From Maribacter algarum (ex Zhang et al. 2020) (GTDB lineage Bacteria > Bacteroidota > Bacteroidia > Flavobacteriales > Flavobacteriaceae), in NCBI RefSeq assembly GCF_005885635.1, contig NZ_VATY01000004.1, forward strand, positions 354,201 through 418,200: a stretch of DNA of 64,000 nucleotides. The letters run 5' to 3'. The notes beneath the pieces are model-generated. The model had not been told where the DNA came from, did no database searches, and worked only from the letters and a program-made list of their open reading frames with translations. Positions 32,816 to 41,230 of this stretch are shown here, piece after piece. Position 1 is the first letter of the stretch. Every line of letters begins with the position of its first letter. The position numbers and the translations under genes are program-made.

Positions 32816-33835
32816 ATGAACGAAACACGGTCAATTGTAGACAAGTTTTTTTTAGTAGTAAAAGGCCTTTGTATGGGTGCAGCCAATAAGGTGCCTGGAG
32901 TCTCTGGAGGTATCGTCGCCTTCGTTGGAGGTTTCTATGAAGAGTTCATCAATTCACTTCAAAAAATAAATGGGAAGGCTTTCAAGCTTCTTTTCAGTGG
33001 CCGGTTTAAAAGCTTTTATCGCTATGTAAACGGGACTTTCCTATCGCTCTTGATTTTCGGAATGCTTGTGAGCTATTTTAGTGTTTCCAAGGTTCTCGAT
33101 TACTTTTTAGAACGTAATGAACTCTTTGTTTGGGCGGCTTTCTTCGGAATGATTTTAGGTTCTATATATTACATCGCAAAGGACTTTAACCATTGGAGCA
33201 AGCGCACAATAACTGCAGGCATTATCGGTTTGATTGTGGGTATTTCTATTAGTTTTTTGAGTCCTGCAAAGGAAAATGACAATCTATTATTCATCTTTCT
33301 TTGTGGAATGATAAGCGTTTCAGGTATGACACTGCCGGGTTTATCAGGCTCATTCATTCTTATACTTTTGGGAAATTATGTACTGCTACTGGTAGATTCG
33401 GTAAACGCGCTTTATGATACCGGTGCCGAAATTGTTCGCGGAGATTTTAGCTTCACTGAGAATAGCGCACGCTTAAGCACCTTAAAAATATTGGCTGTAT
33501 TTACAACAGGTTCCGCAGTAGGCTTGGTGAGCCTTTCGCATCTTTTGAGCTATGTTCTTAAGAATTATAAACACATTACGACTGCTGTTATTATTGGCTT
33601 CATTACTGGTTCCCTTGGTGTTGTCTGGCCATGGAAAAAAACCATTTATAAGACGGATACTTACGGTGAAGTTCTTTTTGCATCAAATGGAAAAGAGATT
33701 ATAAGTAACTATGAAAGGTACTTTCCTGACTTCTCAAGTTCAGAAACTTGGTGGGCTTTATTTTTTGTTTTGGTCGGTATAAGCATTTTATTGGGATTAG
33801 ATTGGTATGGAAAAAAAAGAAGACAAACAGTTTAA
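32816..33835 (+). CDS. DUF368 (PopT-type) polyprenyl-phosphate transporter, second copy
   Basis: 339 aa, clearly paralogous to the upstream gene. The same two signatures are present: KGLCMGAANKVPGVSGGIVAFVGGFYEEF near residue 18 and MTLPGLSGSFILILLGNYVLLL near 177. The two copies differ at the position after GMAMG/CMGAA (ELVPG against NKVPG) and in the loop between halves, so they are old duplicates, not a recent copy or a frameshifted gene. It starts 12 bases after the first copy and overlaps the start of aroE by 29 bases. Confidence 0.9.
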   Translation: MNETRSIVDKFFLVVKGLCMGAANKVPGVSGGIVAFVGGFYEEFINSLQKINGKAFKLLFSGRFKSFYRYVNGTFLSLLIFGMLVSYFSVSKVLDYFLERNELFVWAAFFGMILGSIYYIAKDFNHWSKRTITAGIIGLIVGISISFLSPAKENDNLLFIFLCGMISVSGMTLPGLSGSFILILLGNYVLLLVDSVNALYDTGAEIVRGDFSFTENSARLSTLKILAVFTTGSAVGLVSLSHLLSYVLKNYKHITTAVIIGFITGSLGVVWPWKKTIYKTDTYGEVLFASNGKEIISNYERYFPDFSSSETWWALFFVLVGISILLGLDWYGKKRRQTV

Positions 33836-34559
33836 ATTTGGATTAGTTGGAAAGGATATTTCCTATTCATTTTCCAGGGGATATTTTGCGGAAAAATTTA
33901 AGCAGCTAGGTCTTGACAATCATTCCTATGTAAATTTCGACCTCCCAAATATTGAAGTCTTTGAAGGACTACTTGCAGACCATCCCGAAGTCAAAGGTCT
34001 TAATGTGACCATTCCATATAAAGAGTCCATTATTCCCTTTTTAACTGAGTTGGATTCAAATGCAGAAAAGATTGGTGCTGTAAACACAATTAAAGTAGTT
34101 AAGAATGGGCTAATAGGCTACAATACAGATTTCTACGGATTTCAAAAATCCATTGAACCTTTTTTACAAAAGCACCATAAAAAAGCCCTTATTCTTGGTA
34201 CAGGAGGAGCTTCAAAAGCAATTGCTTTCGTCTTTGAAGAATTAGATATCGCCTACAAATTCGTTTCCAGACTTCCAGATGAAAATCAACTTTCCTATCA
34301 AGACCTTGATAAGGCTATTTTAGAAGAGTTTACCATTTTAGTAAACTGTACGCCATTAGGTACACATCCTAATGTAGAGCAAAAACCAAGTATTCCGTAT
34401 CACTACCTCAAAGAAGAACATTTACTTTTTGATTTGATTTACAATCCTATTAAAACAGCTTTTTTAAGCAATGGGGAATCCCGAGGGGCTTCTATCTGTA
34501 ATGGTCTTCGCATGCTTGAATTACAAGCCGAAAAAGCTTGGGAGATTTGGAACCAATAA
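33807..34559 (+). CDS. aroE: Shikimate dehydrogenase AroE
   Basis: 250 aa, NADPH-dependent reduction of 3-dehydroshikimate to shikimate. The substrate domain shows DISYSFSRGYF near residue 17 and GLNVTIPYKESIIPFL near residue 60, with the catalytic Lys in PYK. NTIKVVKNGLIGYNTDFYGF lies near 92-111, the nucleotide loop is ILGTGGASKAIAF near 131, and NGLRMLELQAEKAWEIW closes the protein. It is slightly shorter than E. coli AroE, as usual in Bacteroidetes. The start lies inside the end of the second DUF368 gene (29-base overlap). Confidence 0.94.
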   Translation: MEKKEDKQFKFGLVGKDISYSFSRGYFAEKFKQLGLDNHSYVNFDLPNIEVFEGLLADHPEVKGLNVTIPYKESIIPFLTELDSNAEKIGAVNTIKVVKNGLIGYNTDFYGFQKSIEPFLQKHHKKALILGTGGASKAIAFVFEELDIAYKFVSRLPDENQLSYQDLDKAILEEFTILVNCTPLGTHPNVEQKPSIPYHYLKEEHLLFDLIYNPIKTAFLSNGESRGASICNGLRMLELQAEKAWEIWNQ

Positions 34560-34725
34560 TAAGCATTTTTAATTGTTATGATATGCTATACTAATTCTTA
34601 GTATGTGCTCGATAACACCTTAATTTACTGATACTGAATTAAAAGAAGTCCATTAGATTTTTTGCCATTAGCTCTGTTGTCACTATCTTACATTAGCATT
34701 TTTTTGCGCAACCAAATTATTTCGA

Positions 34726-36789
34726 ATGCCTGAGGAGAAAGAACAAGAACTACAAGAATCCGTAGTAGAGAATGTAGAAGTAAAAGCAACCGAAAAGCCC
34801 CCTATAGAAGGTGGGGAGTTTACCGAAGTACCCAAAGATGAAGTAGTGCTCAACCTCGAAAACTCAAAAGAAAAACAAAAGGAAGAAAAGGCGGTAGAGG
34901 AAGAAAGTGCTCCTGAAAATGATACTTCAACGGAAGATAAAGTAGTAGAAGAGATTGACCAAAGCAATGCTGAAGATGCTGAGGATACTGACAATCATCA
35001 TAGACACCATATCCCAATCTTAGATTACCATTCGATGTCTATTGAAAACTTGACAGGCGAGCTCCAAAGACTTGTGAAAAATGAAAAGGTACAGGCAATA
35101 AAAAAGCATGTTGATGGTATAAAGCATGAATTTGATTTAAAGTTTCAAGAGTTTATAGATCATAAAAAGGAAGATTTCATAGCCAATGGCGGTAATGAGA
35201 TTGATTTTAGATACAACTCGGTAACAAAAAAACAATTTAACGAAGTCTACTCTGAGTATCGAGAAAATCGAAATCAGTATTACAGAAATCTAGAAAAAAG
35301 CCTCAAAGAGAATTTAGCAAAACGTCTTGAACTTATTGAACAGTTGAAAGGTCTTATTAATGTTGAAGAGGATATTAATACAACCTACAAGAATTTTAAG
35401 AACTTACAGGAACAATGGCGTAATGCGGGGCCTATTCCAAGAACGGACTACAACAACGTTTGGAAGACCTATCACCATCACATTGAGATATTCTATGATT
35501 TTCTCCATATCAACAGAGAGCTTAGAGATTTAGACTTCAAACATAATCTTGAAGAGAAACAAAAGCTGGTTGTGAAGGCCGAAGCCCTTGCCCATGAACC
35601 AGACTTAGGGAAAGCGTTTCGAGAGCTACAAACGCTTCATAAAATTTGGAAAGAAGACATCGGTCCTGTTGGTAAAGAACATCGAGAACAAATCTGGGAG
35701 CTTTTTAGTGCCGCGACAAAAGTGTTACACCAAAGAAGACAAGAGTATTACAAAGATTTAGACAAAGCATACGAGGAAAACTTAGTAAAAAAACAGGAAA
35801 TTATCTCTGCTATAACAGGCATTTCAGAGAATGTTGCTGATAATCATAAAGCCTTGCAGCTTCAAATGAAGCAAATTGAAGAGCATCGAAATGCATTTTT
35901 CAAGGCGGGGAAAGTTCCCCAAAAGGTAAATGAAAAGACTTGGGCCGAATTCAAAGAAGCTGTTCGCAAGTTTAATCGAAATAAGAATGCCTTTTACAAG
36001 AACTTAAAAAAAGATCAACAAGACAATCTAGATAAGAAAAGAGCCCTATTAGATTTGGCTGTTAGTTTAAAAGACAGTGAAGATTGGGATGTTGCCACCC
36101 AAGAAATGAAACGCATTCAGAGCGAATGGAAGAAAATAGGTCATGTACCCCGTAAATATTCTGATAAAATCTGGAAAGAGTTCAAAAGTGCCTGTAATCA
36201 TTATTTTGATCGCTTACATGCACTCAAAAATGAGGCAAATAAGGAAGAAGCTGAAAATTTCACTAAAAAAGAGGCCTGTCTTGAACGATTGAAAGCATTT
36301 CAACTTTCAGGTAAGCGCGAAGAAGATTTATCAACCATAAAAAGTTTTATCGAAGAATGGAAAACCATTGGAAGGGTCCCGTTTAACAAAAAGAACATTA
36401 CTCAGAAGTTCAATAAAATTCTGGATGCAATTTTTAGAAAATTGGATGTCAGCAGACAGGAGTCGGAGTTACTGAAATACGGAAACAAAATTCAACAACT
36501 AGCCAAGGCTGATGACAATAGAGCTATTTCTAATGAGCGAACATTTATCCGAAGAAAAATTGAGGAGAGCAAAACCGAGATTCGACAATTGGAAAATAAT
36601 CTTCAGTTCTTCTCCAACGCCTCAGAAGACAACCCATTGGTTAAAGATGTTATCAAACGAGTTGAAACACATAAACAATCTCTAGAAACTTGGAAAGCCA
36701 AGTTGAAGAATTTAAATATAATGGAGAATAACCGTAATAAAGAAGCTGAGGAAGTGACGGAGGAAAAAGCCAGTTCTGAAGAAGAATAG
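34726..36789 (+). CDS. DUF349 repeat protein
   Basis: 687 aa. The first 90 or so residues are very acidic and glutamate-rich (low complexity). The remainder consists of tandem DUF349 units of about 70 residues with the pattern QEQWRNAGPIPR, HKIWKEDIGPVGKEHREQIWE, AFFKAGKVPQKVNEKTWAEFK, QSEWKKIGHVPRKYSDKIW and EEWKTIGRVPFNKK. The C-terminal 100 residues look like a coiled coil. No signal peptide. DUF349 proteins are predicted cytoplasmic RNA- or ribosome-associated helical proteins, but function is not firmly known. It ends at a bidirectional terminator against rny. Confidence 0.92.
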   Translation: MPEEKEQELQESVVENVEVKATEKPPIEGGEFTEVPKDEVVLNLENSKEKQKEEKAVEEESAPENDTSTEDKVVEEIDQSNAEDAEDTDNHHRHHIPILDYHSMSIENLTGELQRLVKNEKVQAIKKHVDGIKHEFDLKFQEFIDHKKEDFIANGGNEIDFRYNSVTKKQFNEVYSEYRENRNQYYRNLEKSLKENLAKRLELIEQLKGLINVEEDINTTYKNFKNLQEQWRNAGPIPRTDYNNVWKTYHHHIEIFYDFLHINRELRDLDFKHNLEEKQKLVVKAEALAHEPDLGKAFRELQTLHKIWKEDIGPVGKEHREQIWELFSAATKVLHQRRQEYYKDLDKAYEENLVKKQEIISAITGISENVADNHKALQLQMKQIEEHRNAFFKAGKVPQKVNEKTWAEFKEAVRKFNRNKNAFYKNLKKDQQDNLDKKRALLDLAVSLKDSEDWDVATQEMKRIQSEWKKIGHVPRKYSDKIWKEFKSACNHYFDRLHALKNEANKEEAENFTKKEACLERLKAFQLSGKREEDLSTIKSFIEEWKTIGRVPFNKKNITQKFNKILDAIFRKLDVSRQESELLKYGNKIQQLAKADDNRAISNERTFIRRKIEESKTEIRQLENNLQFFSNASEDNPLVKDVIKRVETHKQSLETWKAKLKNLNIMENNRNKEAEEVTEEKASSEEE

Positions 36790-36812
36790 AATTTGCATTC
36801 CCCTAAAATCAA

Positions 36813-36847
36813 AAAAAGCCTTGTTAAGTAATTACAAGGCTCTTTTA
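36813..36847. terminator. Bidirectional terminator between DUF349 gene and rny
   Basis: A perfect 8-bp stem AGCCTTGT (36817-36824) with ACAAGGCT (36834-36841), 9-base loop, A-run on the left and T-rich run on the right. It serves both convergent genes. Confidence 0.75.
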
Positions 36848-36869
36848 TTTACAGTATTGACGTCTATAA

Positions 36870-38438
36870 TTACTTCGCAACGTTTACAGCTCTAGTCTCT
36901 CGTATAACTGTGACTTTAACCTGGCCGGGATAGGTCATATCGGTTTGAATCTTTTGAGAAATTTCAAAGGATAGTTCTGCAGCTTTATCATCACTTACTT
37001 TTTCACTTTCTACAATCACACGAAGCTCTCTACCTGCTTGAATGGCATAAGCTTTTTGAACACCAGGAAAGTTGAAAGCGACTTCCTCCAGGTCTTTTAA
37101 GCGCTGTATGTAAGAATCCATCACTTGTCTTCTTGCGCCTGGTCTAGCGCCACTAATAGCATCACAAACCTGAACAATTGGTGAAATCAATGTCTTCATC
37201 TCTATTTCATCGTGGTGTGCTCCAATAGCATTACATACATCTGGTTTTTCTCCATACTTCTCGGCCCATTGCATCCCTAAGATAGCGTGCGGTGTTTCAA
37301 CCTCAGCTTCCGTATTTGGAACCTTACCAATATCATGAAGCAATCCAGCGCGTTTTGCAACTTTCGCATTCAAGCCCATTTCCGCTGCCATTACGCCACA
37401 AAGTTTAGCAACTTCACGTGAATGCTGCAGCAAGTTTTGACCATATGAGGAACGATATTTCATACGTCCTACAGCCTTTATCAATTCAGGATGCAAACCA
37501 TGAATACCTAAGTCTATTATAGTACGTTTGCCTATATCAACAATTTCAGTTTCAATTTGCTTTTCGGTCTTTCTAACAATTTCTTCAATCCGCGCGGGGT
37601 GAATTCTTCCATCGGTAACCAATTTGTGCAAGGACAAACGTGCTATCTCTCTTCGAACAGAATCAAAACAAGAAAGGATAATAGCATCAGGCGTATCATC
37701 AACAATAATCTCCACTCCAGTCGCCGATTCCAAAGCACGAATGTTTCGCCCTTCTCGACCAATAATACGGCCTTTAACGTCATCAGACTCTAGATTAAAT
37801 ACGGAAACACAGTTTTCAACTGCCTCCTCTGTTCCTATGCGCTGTATGGTATTGATTATTATTTTTCGGGCTTCTTGTTGTGCGGTGAGTTTAGCTTCCT
37901 CCATAGTCGTCTGCAAATACGCCATTGCATCTGATTTTGCAGTTTCCTTTAGGGACTCCATCAACTGACCCTTTGCTTCATCCGCGGAGAGTCCTGAAAT
38001 TACTTCTAACTGTTGTATTTGGCTTTTATGCAGTTTTTCTAGCTCAGATTGTTTCTTCTCGTAGAACTCAGCTTTCTTTTCAACATCTTTGATTTTGTTT
38101 TCTAACTGCTGGTTCTGATTTTTATTTTTAGCCAGTTCGCTACTAATTTGGGATTCCTTATCCCTAGTGCGTTTTTCGGCTTCCGCCATTTTTTTGTCCT
38201 TTCCAATAATTACTTTTTCATGTTCAGCTTTCAGCTCTAAAAACTTTTCCTTCGCCTGAAAAATTTTGTCTTTTTTGATATTCTCTCCATCTGTTTTGGC
38301 CGCTTTAAGTATAGCCTCTGCCTCTCGCTTCGCATTGGCTGTGGTTTTTGAAGCTTTGCCTTTTTCCATGAACTTAGCAATCACAAATCCGATTACGAGT
38401 CCTATTACTGCTCCTATTATTCCTGTTGTTATATCCAT
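36870..38438 (-). CDS. rny: Ribonuclease Y
   Basis: 522-aa membrane-anchored endoribonuclease that starts mRNA decay. An N-terminal transmembrane helix ([19 protein letters not shown]) precedes a long charged coiled coil (about 30-200). A KH domain follows near residues 212-275 ([19 protein letters not shown]). The HD domain near 335-430 has [10 protein letters not shown], the metal pair in [10 protein letters not shown] and AIGAHHDE. Length matches the family. The gene lies just downstream of 6S RNA and zapA on the same strand and may be read through from them, since I find no consensus promoter between 6S RNA and its ATG. Confidence 0.96.
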   Translation of the reverse strand: MDITTGIIGAVIGLVIGFVIAKFMEKGKASKTTANAKREAEAILKAAKTDGENIKKDKIFQAKEKFLELKAEHEKVIIGKDKKMAEAEKRTRDKESQISSELAKNKNQNQQLENKIKDVEKKAEFYEKKQSELEKLHKSQIQQLEVISGLSADEAKGQLMESLKETAKSDAMAYLQTTMEEAKLTAQQEARKIIINTIQRIGTEEAVENCVSVFNLESDDVKGRIIGREGRNIRALESATGVEIIVDDTPDAIILSCFDSVRREIARLSLHKLVTDGRIHPARIEEIVRKTEKQIETEIVDIGKRTIIDLGIHGLHPELIKAVGRMKYRSSYGQNLLQHSREVAKLCGVMAAEMGLNAKVAKRAGLLHDIGKVPNTEAEVETPHAILGMQWAEKYGEKPDVCNAIGAHHDEIEMKTLISPIVQVCDAISGARPGARRQVMDSYIQRLKDLEEVAFNFPGVQKAYAIQAGRELRVIVESEKVSDDKAAELSFEISQKIQTDMTYPGQVKVTVIRETRAVNVAK

Positions 38439-38461
38439 AGTTAGTATAGTTTGTTAATAAA

Positions 38462-38627
38462 AAAGCCCACATTGGAGAAGTTTTGTACAAACTCCAATAA
38501 ACAGGTTTAGGGCTAACAGACTACTCAAGGTTCCTTGTACAAGCAAGGCATTCTTTTATAATCTAAACTCACCCTTTTTAATCAAATTAATGTTGAGTTT
38601 GTCAAAAATTATTACCAATGTGGGCAG
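38462..38627 (-). ncRNA. ssrS: 6S RNA (ssrS)
   Basis: Read on the minus strand this 160-nt-scale segment folds as 6S RNA. The 11-bp closing stem pairs 38615-38625 with 38465-38475. An inner stem pairs GAGTTTGT (38595-38602) with ACAAACTC (38487-38494). A large central region is left unpaired as in the open-promoter mimic, and a terminal hairpin lies around 38534-38549 (CCTTG/CAAGG). The closing stem runs into a T-rich stretch (complement of 38455-38464), giving a terminator. The position directly downstream of zapA is the same as for ssrS in E. coli. It would bind and inhibit RNA polymerase holoenzyme. Exact 5' end is uncertain by several bases. Confidence 0.85.
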
Positions 38628-38651
38628 TAACTTTATGCTATTTTAAAGAAC

Positions 38652-38948
38652 TTATTTTATGCTAAGCTTTGAATTTACCAATTCATCCAACGCCTTTAAA
38701 CGTTCAAGGGACTCACTAGTATCTTCAGATTGATCTATACCTTTCTGCTCGATTTTCGATGCAAATTGCAAGGCACACATTGCCAATACATCTTGCTTAT
38801 CACGAACAGCATAACTCTGTTCAAATTTTTTGGCCAGTTGCTCAATGTTTTTAGCTGCTTTCCGCAACCCTTCTTCTTGTGAAGGGTCAATTGTCAACGG
38901 ATATATTCTATCGGCGATAGAGAGCTTTATTTTGAGTTTTTCTGACAT
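38652..38948 (-). CDS. zapA: Cell division protein ZapA
   Basis: 98 aa. It shows the ZapA pattern LKIKLSIADRIYPLTIDPSQEEGLRKAAKNIEQ split over the N-terminal globular part. A helical C-terminal region follows (QDVLAMCALQFASKIE, then a coiled-coil tail). ZapA crosslinks FtsZ filaments at the division site. It lies between a small coiled-coil gene (13 bases upstream) and the 6S RNA gene, all on the minus strand. The pair is driven by the strong candidate promoter at 39277-39307. Confidence 0.93.
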   Translation of the reverse strand: MSEKLKIKLSIADRIYPLTIDPSQEEGLRKAAKNIEQLAKKFEQSYAVRDKQDVLAMCALQFASKIEQKGIDQSEDTSESLERLKALDELVNSKLSIK

Positions 38949-38961
38949 GCTATTTCAAACA

Positions 38962-39252
38962 TTATTCGGCGAGTTGAGTGATACAATGGTCCAACTCTCT
39001 AATCAATGTGTTTATCTTCAGCTTAGCTTCTGTTTTGTTTGTATTACTGCCCAGCATCGAATTCGCAAGCTTTAGTGAATTATACTTTTCTTCCCACTCA
39101 GAGACCAGTTGCTGTGAACTATCTTTGTTATTTCTAGTGGCAATAAGTTCGTTCTCTAATTTAATATTCGTCTGTTGTAAGAGCTCTAATTTATGAAGCA
39201 GCTTACTTATTTTATTCTCAAGTGAATCAACTATTTTGACCAATTCGCTCAT
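38962..39252 (-). CDS. Small coiled-coil protein, ZapB-like
   Basis: 96 aa, almost entirely predicted coiled coil with heptad-like leucines (SLENKISKLLHKLELLQQTNIKLENELIA, in pieces) and a short C-terminal helix with NTLIRELDHCITQL. Size, composition and position immediately before zapA (13-base gap) suggest a divisome protein comparable to ZapB, but sequence identity to ZapB cannot be claimed. It is the first gene after the promoter at 39277-39307. Confidence 0.8.
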   Translation of the reverse strand: MSELVKIVDSLENKISKLLHKLELLQQTNIKLENELIATRNNKDSSQQLVSEWEEKYNSLKLANSMLGSNTNKTEAKLKINTLIRELDHCITQLAE

Positions 39253-39276
39253 GCGTAAAACTCAATGCGTTTTAAA

Positions 39277-39307
39277 CAAAGTTAACATACATTAAAGGAC
39301 TTAGCAA
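39277..39307 (-). promoter_or_regulatory. Consensus Bacteroidetes promoter for the zapB-like/zapA/6S unit
   Basis: On the minus strand, TTG (39307-39305), 20 bases, then TAACTTTG (39284-39277), an exact fit to TTG-N(17-23)-TAnnTTTG. The -7 box lies 24 bases upstream of the ATG at 39252. Confidence 0.75.
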
Positions 39308-39529
39308 TAGTTTTTTTAATTATTCTTGAAGTAATACTTTAACGCCTTTAAAATCGTTAGTTAAGTGTTAAGGGGCCAATTAAAAGCTATATTTTTTCCA
39401 GATTGAATGCTACTATTTGCTTTCATCTGCTTAATTTTATGCCTTTTAGCGAATGTTAGACCCTATTTCTCAGGCTCAAACATTCTGCTACCAAAGTGAT
39501 TCGCCCCATTTGTACCAACCTATTTTTCT

Positions 39530-41224
39530 ATGATTAAAAGAGCATTTTTTTTATGGATTTTACTCGTTTCCCTGACCTTATCTGCTCAGGAAAAGTATCC
39601 AAAAGACGTATTTCGTTCGCCACTTGACATCCCATTGATTTTGGCGGGAACTTTTGGTGAATTGCGTTCCAATCATTTCCATTCCGGAATCGATATAAAA
39701 ACCCAGCAAAGACAAGGACTTCCGGTATTTGCAATTGGTGACGGTACCATAACCAGAATAAAAGTATCGCTTTATGGCTATGGAAAAGTGCTGTATGTTG
39801 CTCATCCAAATGGATATACATCTGTTTACGGGCACCTTCAAAAATTTGGGCCAGAAATAGAGGAATACGTCAAAAAAGTACAGTACGACAAAAAGGCCTA
39901 TGAGATTGAGGTTTTTCCAGATTACGGAGAACTCAAGTTAGAAAAGGGACAAGTTATCGCATATTCAGGAAATACGGGAGGCTCTTCGGGTCCGCATCTT
40001 CATTTTGAAATTCGAAGCAGTATTACTGAAAAACCCACGAATCCCTTATTCTATGGCCTTGAGGTGCGAGATGCTACAAATCCCGTTCTCGATAAGTTGT
40101 TCGTCTATCCTCTATCCAAAGATGCACAGGTCAACCAAAATGCTAATAAAGTTGAACTCAATTTTTCTAAACAAAAAGATGGTACATTTCTAGCGGATGA
40201 AGTTACGGCTTCTGGTACTATAGGAATTGGCTTCAAAGGATATGATCGGCAAGATATGGCCGCTAACCGAAATGGTATTTATTCGGTAGAACTAAAAGTA
40301 AATGGACAGACCTACACAGCATACGATTTTGAAACTTTCTCATTTAAGGAAACACGTTATATAAATACTTTTATTGATTATGATCATTACGGAAAATACC
40401 GTCAAAAAATTCAACAATGCTTCTTAACACCCAATAACCGACTAAGTATTTACAAGGCTTTAAAAAACGACGGTAAAATTAATCTAAAGGAAGGAATGAG
40501 CTATTCTATTGAACTTCTACTAAAAGATTTAGAAGGGAATTTGACCAAAGCCATAATTCCAGTAGAAGGAAAAAAAGAAGCTATAAAAATCCAAAAGCAA
40601 AGTCTTAAAACAGATACTTATGTTATCGCCAAAAAACCCAATAACTATGACCTTGGAGCGGCCAAAGTATACTTTCCGGCCAACACATTTTACAAAGATT
40701 TTTATATTGACTTAAAAAAAGACAACGACACCGTTACCATTCATAATAGTAGGGTTCCTGCGCATCGTAATTTCACAATTACTTTTGATACCTCTAAATA
40801 CTCTAAAGAAGACCGCGAACAACTCTTTATTGCCCGATTGGATAAAAAATTGAAAGCAAGTTATGCATCAACCTATAAACGAGGAACTACTTTCACTACC
40901 CGGACACGGAATTTAGGAACCTATACCCTAGCTAAGGATACTACAGCACCCAAGATTCGAGCGAAAAACTTCAAAGAAAAACAATGGTTGAATAATTACA
41001 GTTATTTGAGCATTATGATTTCGGATGATTTAAGTGGGGTAAACACCTACTCAGCCACCTTAAATGGTGAATGGATACTAATGGAATATGAATCTAAAAA
41101 AAACACGCTTACCTATAATTTTGACGATAAGATTCTAAATCAAACCAAATGTGAACTTGTTGTGGTCGTAACTGACAACGTGGGGAACAGTACAACATTT
41201 ACCAGCACATTCTTTAGAAAATAA
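39530..41224 (+). CDS. M23-family metallopeptidase (peptidoglycan endopeptidase), secreted
   Basis: 564 aa. A signal peptide (FFLWILLVSLTLSAQ) is followed by an M23/LytM domain at about 30-185. It carries the zinc motif HFHSGIDIKT near residue 48, GYGKVLYVAHPNGYTSVYGHL near 82 and the second metal motif GPHLHFEIR near 150. All catalytic zinc residues appear present, so it should be active on peptide crosslinks in the periplasm. The remaining 380 residues form several beta-rich, Ig-like regions of unknown role. It is 6 bases before the TonB-dependent receptor gene, the first of a three-gene envelope operon. Confidence 0.92.
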   Translation: MIKRAFFLWILLVSLTLSAQEKYPKDVFRSPLDIPLILAGTFGELRSNHFHSGIDIKTQQRQGLPVFAIGDGTITRIKVSLYGYGKVLYVAHPNGYTSVYGHLQKFGPEIEEYVKKVQYDKKAYEIEVFPDYGELKLEKGQVIAYSGNTGGSSGPHLHFEIRSSITEKPTNPLFYGLEVRDATNPVLDKLFVYPLSKDAQVNQNANKVELNFSKQKDGTFLADEVTASGTIGIGFKGYDRQDMAANRNGIYSVELKVNGQTYTAYDFETFSFKETRYINTFIDYDHYGKYRQKIQQCFLTPNNRLSIYKALKNDGKINLKEGMSYSIELLLKDLEGNLTKAIIPVEGKKEAIKIQKQSLKTDTYVIAKKPNNYDLGAAKVYFPANTFYKDFYIDLKKDNDTVTIHNSRVPAHRNFTITFDTSKYSKEDREQLFIARLDKKLKASYASTYKRGTTFTTRTRNLGTYTLAKDTTAPKIRAKNFKEKQWLNNYSYLSIMISDDLSGVNTYSATLNGEWILMEYESKKNTLTYNFDDKILNQTKCELVVVVTDNVGNSTTFTSTFFRK

Positions 41225-41230
41225 TCCCGT

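Noticed and set aside
31889..33835. Two DUF368 genes as one frameshifted gene
   Set aside because: Each copy has its own start, both half-repeat signatures and its own stop; they are complete paralogues.
34683..34994. Serine-rich 103-aa open frame on the minus strand opposite the DUF349 gene
   Set aside because: It mirrors the glutamate-rich repeat region of the DUF349 gene (GAA/GAG reads as TTC/CTC, giving Ser/Phe), has no promoter and lies fully antisense to a well-supported gene.
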